A stretch of DNA of 32,164 bases, taken from contig PWID01000292.1 of the NCBI GenBank assembly GCA_003555145.1, positions 1-32,164 on the forward strand. The letters are read 5' to 3'. This DNA is from Balneolia bacterium (GTDB lineage Bacteria > Bacteroidota > Rhodothermia > Balneolales > Cyclonatronaceae). Under the pieces are notes generated by a model. The model saw nothing but the letters and a program-made list of their open reading frames with translations. It ran no database searches and was not told where the DNA came from. Within the stretch, counting starts at the first letter, position 1, and each line of letters opens with the position of its first letter. The translations under genes were made by a program, and so were the position numbers. Of this stretch, positions 31,907 to 32,164 are shown one piece after another.

Positions 31907-32164
31907 GTTGTAAGATATTATTATTAAAATAAATTAATATTAATTAGGCTTTATTATTCAGAATCAATGAGTTAGGATAAATTATTGAACAAATATTAAG
32001 ATTTCTTAAGGAAATGATTGGGTATAGCCGTAATTTCATGGGTAGTAAGTCTAAGTTGCAAAATTCTTAGAAAACGTTGCAGAAATCCAAGTCTCTCAAA
32101 ACCTTCATACTTTGTGAAGTGCAAGTTAGTGAAGTCGTTACGATGTAAAGTTTTGTGTAATAAA
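31907..32164. other. AT-rich intergenic tail without a recognised gene
   Basis: From the GH5 stop at 31837 to the window end there are 327 bases with no supported gene. Beyond the terminator the stretch is AT-rich; I saw no RpoN-type element, tRNA or good start codon context in it. A 5-base inverted repeat (CTTCA at about 32103, TGAAG at about 32115) is too short to interpret. It may be the upstream region of a gene beyond the window. Confidence 0.5.

Noticed and set aside
1-32164. CRISPR arrays, insertion sequences, tRNA or rRNA genes
   Set aside because: No regularly spaced repeats, transposase motifs, terminal inverted repeats or structural RNA signatures were seen on reading both strands.

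Overview
The window looks like a Bacteroidota or Balneolota-type chromosome (Balneolaceae-like is my best guess). The grounds are AT-leaning DNA, starts with little or no Shine-Dalgarno sequence, a class III fructose-bisphosphatase, a PorV-like outer-membrane barrel and a LolA-like domain at the left edge. No rRNA, tRNA, CRISPR array, transposase or integrase was seen.

Layout. Positions 1-5000 are ordinary: the 3' end of a LolA-like/peptidase-type gene, a bidirectional terminator, fbp (class III), a DoxX/DUF417-like membrane protein and adenine deaminase. From about 5000 to 31837 there is one large extracellular polysaccharide (EPS) locus in several transcription units. (i) Minus strand, 6232 to 4992: a WecG/TagA-type glycosyltransferase and a stand-alone Hpt phosphotransfer protein. 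(ii) Minus, 7336 to 6389: a sugar N-formyltransferase-like gene. (iii) Plus, 7681-11738: a compact carrier-protein cassette of luciferase-like flavin monooxygenase, stand-alone amino-acid adenylation enzyme, acyl carrier protein and GNAT-like acyltransferase. (iv) Minus, 16809 to 11820: polysaccharide deacetylase, GT4, GH9 lipoprotein and a QxxRW-type GT2. (v) Minus, 24915 to 17018: Wzz/GumC-like protein, CpsD-like ATPase, an uncatalogued 54-residue two-helix protein, Wzy/O-antigen-ligase-like protein, Wzx flippase, GT4 and a CelD/BioF2-like GNAT. (vi) Plus, 25319-31837: Wza-like lipoprotein, outer-membrane barrel, a degenerate sigma-54-type AAA+ protein, a WecA/MraY transferase fused to a FlaA1-like membrane/Rossmann module, a GNAT and a GH5 glycanase.

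How it fits together. The WecA-like enzyme would start a lipid-linked repeat, the WecG-like enzyme and GT4/GT2 enzymes would extend it, Wzx would flip it, the Wzy-like protein would polymerise it, Wzz and CpsD would control length, and Wza plus the barrel would export it. Deacetylase, formyltransferase, three GNAT-type proteins and the carrier-protein cassette would decorate it; GH9 and GH5 enzymes would trim it. The gene set resembles the EPS loci that accompany exosortase A (XrtA) in Proteobacteria, but no exosortase is present here.

The two most notable observations are the carrier-protein cassette, which looks like a miniature nonribosomal activation pathway serving a polysaccharide, and a repeated sigma-54-type promoter pattern (TGGCAY-N5-TTG). 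That pattern occurs in front of five of the EPS transcription units: two full matches and three with a weak -12 element. The locus also encodes a sigma-54-type AAA+ protein that has lost GAFTGA, the Walker B glutamate and the usual arginine fingers.
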